From NCBI GenBank assembly GCA_021186555.1, contig JAJKFL010000042.1, positions 18,762,521 through 18,826,520 on the forward strand: DNA of 64,000 nucleotides, written 5' to 3'. Source of the DNA: Reticulitermes speratus. Lineage: Eukaryota; Arthropoda; Insecta; Blattodea; Rhinotermitidae. The translations under genes and the position numbers were made by a program. This document shows positions 58,801 to 64,000 of the stretch, piece after piece (position 1 is the stretch's first letter; every line of letters begins with the position of its first letter). The notes beneath the pieces are model-generated. The model ran no database searches. It was not told the origin of the DNA and worked only from the letters and a program-made list of their open reading frames with translations.

Positions 58801-61800
58801 AATAAGCATTTTCTCTTTCGTAGTCTGTTTAAGTAAACACTTTTCTTTAAGTACTTCATTCCATATGATTATACCAACAGGAACAATAGAGAAGTAATTA
58901 TTTTTATGTTTTACTTTCGCAAAAATTTACTTCCCCTTTAACGTTCAATATAACAGATATGTCCCACAACGTTTGCACATTCGCAGTGTTTCTGACTTTA
59001 TGAAAATAATATTTTCAAATAAATATATTTTGTGAGGTTTTAAGTTCTCAAAGTGTTTAAATTATACCGGGATCTTAACGTCCTGTCAAATGATGAAAAG
59101 TTACCCGTTGGCAACGCCTAACGTCACAGAAAACTTGAACCTCAAACTCATTATCCTCGGATAGTTGTTACGGTACAGCGTATCGGAATTCTATGCAAGT
59201 AGGTATTGGGGTTAATGCCTCTTCACCTCGCCGTATTGATGCTACAAATAATAGATGCTTAAAAACTGGAAATGTAACATGGCCGCTAGTGGCATCACAT
59301 TTATACAAATACAGGCTATTCCAAAGAAACACAGATTTACAGGTTTTATACTTGCGCATTTTAAAGAGTGACTAATGGTGGAGTGACTGCAGTGTTTTAA
59401 TTGTCCTAGAACGTCAGGTTAAATAATCATTAAGTTACAAACCTCACTGCAGACACTCTAATTTCATCCACACTTTGCAACCTGTAAATATCAAGAAAAT
59501 AACCTGTCTGTTCGCCTTGGTATAGTCTGTATACTATAAATTGATCAGTTCTTTCAGAGCTTATTGTAAATTGGCGAACGTAAGGATATGATTCTACTAT
59601 AAATGTATTTATTCGTGTAAAATATGAAAGAAATTTATAAACACGAAAATTCTACTTAGTTTCGGTAACTTTCAATTAAATTTTAAAACGGTTACTTACT
59701 GTTTGCAAGTCAGGAGATGTATCATCTGTAGACAGAAATTACAAGCGACAGTACTGATGACACCTACTTAAGGGATTTAACTTAAGAACGTTATTCAGAT
59801 AGCCCAGAAATAATAACATTTCAAAATTATATGTTTCACTTAATTAAAAAGACATGAATTTTTACTTAACGTGGTAGAGTATAGGTCTTTATACTTATCT
59901 TCTACGTAGATTGTGTCTAAGCCAGTTTGTATATGGACAAGATATATTTAGAAAAAACTGCAGATTTACGTTCAGGCAATACTATAGCTGAAGAAGGAAA
60001 TGTTAAGGGAAAGGGAGATAACTGTGAGAACAGAAGAAAAATATAGTGAAGGAATACAACAATAGAGATGGAAAGATCTAGTGAAAAGGTACAAGGCTAT
60101 TGAAATTAAGGATGGAAAGGAGAGCATATTATTTCGGTTGAGAAAAATGGACAGAAATAGGAAATGATTTATTAGGTAAGATGAAATTGCAGAAAGAAGT
60201 ATGTCGAAATGGGTGCTGAAATCACTTTCCATTAGTGTCGTGCCCTCTGATTCCAAATAATCATCAGTTTTTATCACCCACTTTCCTAAATACGATGTCA
60301 TAATAAATATATACTCTTTTTCTTATATGACAATAGAAAACTGTAACTGATTATTTGACTGCTCTTTTGTGTCTCGTATTATTACCTGACAACTTTCATG
60401 ATAATTAAGTCTATCAAGAGGGGAAAAATTGTCTGATATTTGTAACAAACTCCATGAGAATTTTCTTACTAAACTATAATATTAATATTTCTGGTTTATT
60501 CAGTTAAGAGACTAAAGGAGAGAGGCACACACACAGACTTGTGCCTGTGTTCGTAAGCAAGTTAACCGGAAGTATAAGAAGCGAGATCTGCAGTAGTAGT
60601 TACGGTGTAGGTGACAGTGGCGGCAGTGACAACTGTGTAAGTTATAAATCTAAAGATGGAAAATGTGCCTATAGACTTCAGTGCCACAAGCAGAATGTGA
60701 AAGAACAAACCTCGTCTTCTATCAATTACTGACGCTGAAGAGGTTGCGTTTGCATTTATGCGTATAAAAACTTTGTCTTGCATCCAAGTTACAGCGTTCC
60801 TGCTTGCTTTAGAGAGTTGCTAGAATTCAGTACAGATGTTGGTGTGATAACGCCGCGACCTGTGGTTATCCTGCCTTCCACGAGCAAAGCCACCTCAATT
60901 TAGGCTCAATGGACGGATGAGGGTGAGGATTTGTGGGTTTAAAAGAGAACTCGCTACCTAATTGATCCATCTAATCGCTAGCGCAAGAGATACCGAACAC
61001 ATCAAAGGAAGTTGCTGGTTCATTAACCCTTACATCTTTTGATCTCCCACGGTACCCTCCATTCATTCTGTCACCTCTGTCATGTCTTGAACACATTCGC
61101 CCCTAAGCCATTCTTACTCTCACGTGCTACATTTAAGTCTTGATAATGCGGAAGATCATTCAATGAATTTACGTTACATCTAACAAGCATAAATACTTGG
61201 AAATTAATCCTTTATATTTAGGTCGTAAGATGTAGTCTTCTACAGTTTGTGTTTCGACGGATTTACCATACTGAAAACTACAAGATGCCTTATTCTCTTA
61301 CGTTTGACCATGTATCGTGTACGTGACGACGTGATGATGTGTGAAGTGTAAATCACTGTGAGTTGTTGCTGGGGACGAATGCCGGATTACGCGTTGTCGC
61401 GTACTGTAAGATGGAAGGACTGAAAAATTGATAAAAATTAGTCCCTGACCTTACTGCGATTATGCTGTCTCTTGAATTAAAGTCTTAGACACGTCATCAT
61501 GTAAACTGGTGGTGAAAATATTACATTTAATACGAAGATAGAAAGGACTGCATGTGTTATGTGTTTTACCCTTTCCGAATTTGACTACAGTACGTGTTAT
61601 AAAATTATGAAAACTGCAGTTCTATGGAATTTGTATATGAAAGGGACATGAATATAAAAAAAAACATTCATTAAAATGTTCAGTGAATTTGACAGTAACA
61701 ATGCGTCTGAGTGCATGCAATTTTCTCAAAGCGTAACTCTCGATTACACAGATCCTGCTATGCCCAAGCACACACACAGCCGCGCATGCGCGCGGGAACG

Positions 61801-61977
61801 AATACAGTTACATCTGTATATCTCAGTATCTCCACGGAGCAGAGTTCTCGTCGAGAAGCCGATATGTCTCCAGCGAATCAATAAATTCAAGGAATATTAC
61901 CTAACCCAAAAATTCATTCCCATATTCAAAAGAAACGGACTTTATTCCCAGTGCTAAACTACATGAATTCGTTTCAC
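55816..61977. other. Unassigned sequence
   Basis: About 6.2 kb without a recognisable gene, tRNA or repeat. The longest frames are minus-strand: 58328-58651 (107 codons) and 59972-60301 (109 codons, rich in Ser, Leu, Phe and Ile). Neither shows a family motif, and other frames are under 100 codons. This is the emptiest part of the window. Confidence 0.5.
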
Positions 61978-62295
61978 GCCGTCCCATCCAGTTGCTTCAA
62001 GATCTATTTTAATATCATTTTACCATCCAGACGTAGGTCGTCTAAGCGGCTTCTTTTCTTCAGGTTTCCTTAGTAGAGCCCTGTATGCTTTTATTTCCGT
62101 TTCATGCGCTGCACATTCCGCCCTTATTGCATTCTCATCGACTTCATTGCCCTAATCATACCTGATGAGTAGTAAAAACTACGAAGCTCCTCACTCTGCA
62201 GTTACCTCCAGGCTCCCGTTACCTCCTCCCACTTAGGTCCTAGTATTTCCTCCAGCACCCTAATCCCAAGCACCCTCATTCAATGTCTATAATGA
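61978..62295 (-). pseudogene. LINE A remnant, antisense, 5' and 3' truncated
   Basis: The minus strand gives, in broken frames, an EGAW-type start, a GPK/RT.VGG-like trace, and NAIRAECAAHETEIKAYRALLRKPEEKKPLRRPTSGWKNDIKID-like residues. These correspond to [20 protein letters not shown] and the aatattaaaatgg block of the 28771 copy. The 3' UTR is missing. It may belong to a LINE A subfamily. Confidence 0.75.
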
Positions 62296-63499
62296 TCCCA
62301 AAACTTTGGGTAAAGGTAGAAGAATTTTAGAGTAGATTAATAAGCATAACACGCGGATTTTATTGTGAGAAGGAAAACGTAAGTTTTACGAAGTCAGTGA
62401 TCTCTCCTGTAACAATACAATACGCGCACTAGGCTTATCATATTAAAAATTGAAAGTTAAAAAAATTTCGTTAATGATTACTTCCACAACTGAGGAATAT
62501 AACTTGTATAATAATTACTTACTCTGTGACAATATTTCTACTGTCTATGGGCAAACGTGAATTATATGGACTTATAGTACTCGGTACAATAATAGTAGTC
62601 AATTTTCGAATATTACCAACACTGTAGGTTAGATAGTTTCTACTTTTTCAGATATATTTATTCCTCATAATTGTAGAATCGTAAACTAATTCTTGTCAAA
62701 AGCAGACACACTTTTTAAAATAACGACCTCTAATAAGAGATTAATTTTAAAAACAAGCACTTTCGCCTAGAAATCCTAAAATATGTTTCCTTATTTGGGC
62801 CCAAAATATATTTTATTGTTATTTCCGCATTTGAGTACTGTAAATTCATAAAAGGACAAACAAAGAGATGTGGGTTAGGTTTTTGGATTCGTATACTTAC
62901 TGTCACAAGATTCAGTTCTGTAGGTCAGTGTCTTTACCAACTATTTTAAAAATCTTACACATTAATTACGATAACAGTACTAACAATAAAATTTGTATTT
63001 GGGTTAAAAATTATTACAACAACGAATACTCTGTAAGCTAAATTTCTCAAAATGAAACTTAATTTTTCACACTCTAGCTATTTTTGTACTTGTAGAATTT
63101 TAAATAGCGTTTCATACAGAAATTGTGGTTAAATACATAATTCGTATCCTTAAGCCTGTCTTTAAATTTAGGTTACGTATTGCTGTCAACTCTCAAATTG
63201 AATGATGATTTAACACAACTGCTGATTTATCGCTTTTATGCTACACAAATGTACTTAATACACCGAGGTGCTAGTGTACTAAGTACTTAAGCTACCTACG
63301 CTAAGTGCTGTATTTTTCGAAGGTGGATTGATATATATATATATATAAATGTAGGTGTTCCTTACTGCATAAAAATGGTGCGTTTTCTATGTTTTCATTA
63401 TTGATTAGAGAACATTAAATTACGAGGTTTTACTGGCTTCTAATGGCAAGAAATTTTAACGAATACTGTGTGTATTCATTTTTCTTAGGCGTATTCGCA
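62296..63499. other. Unassigned sequence with a (TA)n tract
   Basis: A (TA)n tract lies at about 63331-63346. No gene recognised. Confidence 0.5.
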
Positions 63500-63640
63500 A
63501 AATTGCGAAACGCGACTGATGGCTTTGTCGTGTCTCTCTGTCTGTCCGCCCGTCTGTCCATATATATGGAAAACCTTGGCTCCCACTGGAAGGATTTTCA
63601 TGAAATTTGGTCTTTGAATATTTTTCGAAACTATATCGAG
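63500..63640 (-). repeat. Dispersed repeat with an AGAC-type segment, copy 2
   Basis: The minus strand reads atgaaaatccttccagtggg, then a caaggttttccatatatatg block, a purine-rich gacagac/gagagacacgac segment and tcagtcgcgtttcgcaattt. This aligns with 51645-51740. The minus translation FMKILPVGAKVFHIYGQTG keeps the motif better than copy 1. On the + strand it appears as a gtctgtc-rich stretch followed by gattttcatgaaatttggt. Confidence 0.6.
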
Positions 63641-64000
63641 AAAATACATATTTTTAAAATCTGACAAGAATAACGGGCACTTTACATGAAGACGCATGGA
63701 CATTTATGCTAATATCGCTCTGTGTTCTACGTAAAACGGGAAATGTTTCAGACGAAATTTGTTGAAAACATCAAAATACACAGTTTATATTCAGTAACAT
63801 TTTCTCGAAATTTTGCCGTTTACGAGGTAATGTGGAAGGCAGACGGGCCACAGATGATAATGTAATAAGGCGCATGGGCTTTGAATGCTGGATAATTTAA
63901 GGCTACATACATACACTTAGAATGTGTAATACTTACTGCTTTCCACGGCAAAAATGGTTGCGCGAACACCCCTCAGTATTATGTTATACGCACATTGCCT
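63641..64000. other. Unassigned sequence
   Basis: Nothing recognised to the window end. The first part may still belong to the dispersed repeat's flank. Confidence 0.4.

Noticed and set aside
62161..62190. Hammerhead-ribozyme-like core (ctgatgag, a 4-bp stem, then cgaag)
   Set aside because: The spacing and stem II resemble a hammerhead, but the conserved GAAA is GAAG and no matching stem I/III or cleavage-site triplet was found. The segment lies in the antisense of a decayed LINE, where the bases are explained by the reverse transcriptase coding sequence.

Overview
This window looks like gene-poor, AT-rich nuclear DNA from an insect with a large, repeat-laden genome. I found no intact host gene, no tRNA or rRNA gene, no CRISPR array and no bacterial-style operon. 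The longest open frames outside repeats are about 120 codons, lack a recognisable domain and are no longer than expected by chance in such DNA. The SINE and LINE types resemble, from memory, those scattered through cockroach (Blattodea) gene models. That taxonomic guess is inference; 'arthropod, probably insect' is safer.

What can be supported is mostly a fossil record of mobile DNA. (1) tRNA-derived SINEs fall into four families. Family 1 (about 260 bp) has five copies plus a tail fragment, all on the + strand. Family 2 has a good A box and B box in the copy at 37520, with others at 14789, 10930 and 21527. Family 3 ends in a short cgtcgttaaataaa tail, near 30480, 42060 and as tails elsewhere. 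Family 4 is antisense, at 31340, 32905 and 55600. (2) Non-LTR retrotransposon remnants, all broken, fall into three groups: A (26205, 27415, 28771, 52905, 61978), B (15440 and a 54-bp stub at 7319) and C (39890-40665). (3) A frameshifted and stop-interrupted transposon-like gene lies at 20078-21327.

Structured DNA includes two 78-bp, nearly perfectly palindromic MITE-like elements flanked by TA (3947 and 27942), a roughly 320-bp foldback element (2209-2532), and a smaller foldback (36018-36120). A 52-bp minisatellite (11841-12425) has eight identical core units, and its minus strand is open in every frame across the core. A roughly 745-bp stretch of decayed tetranucleotide repeat lies at 43200-43945. 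Two pairs of diverged dispersed repeats were found by comparing the window with itself (26905/28285 and 51600/63500).

Region by region: 1-11 kb is mostly unassigned with foldback elements. 11-22 kb holds the minisatellite, a LINE B remnant, the transposon pseudogene and a compound microsatellite. 24-33 kb is the densest nest of LINEs and SINEs. 33-52 kb is sparse apart from LINE C and the degenerate tetranucleotide tract. 52-56 kb has another SINE/LINE cluster. 56-62 kb is featureless, and 62-64 kb ends in LINE and repeat fragments. The window is probably intergenic or deep intronic sequence. I see no convincing new biological system; the palindromic MITEs and the minisatellite are the most distinctive signals.
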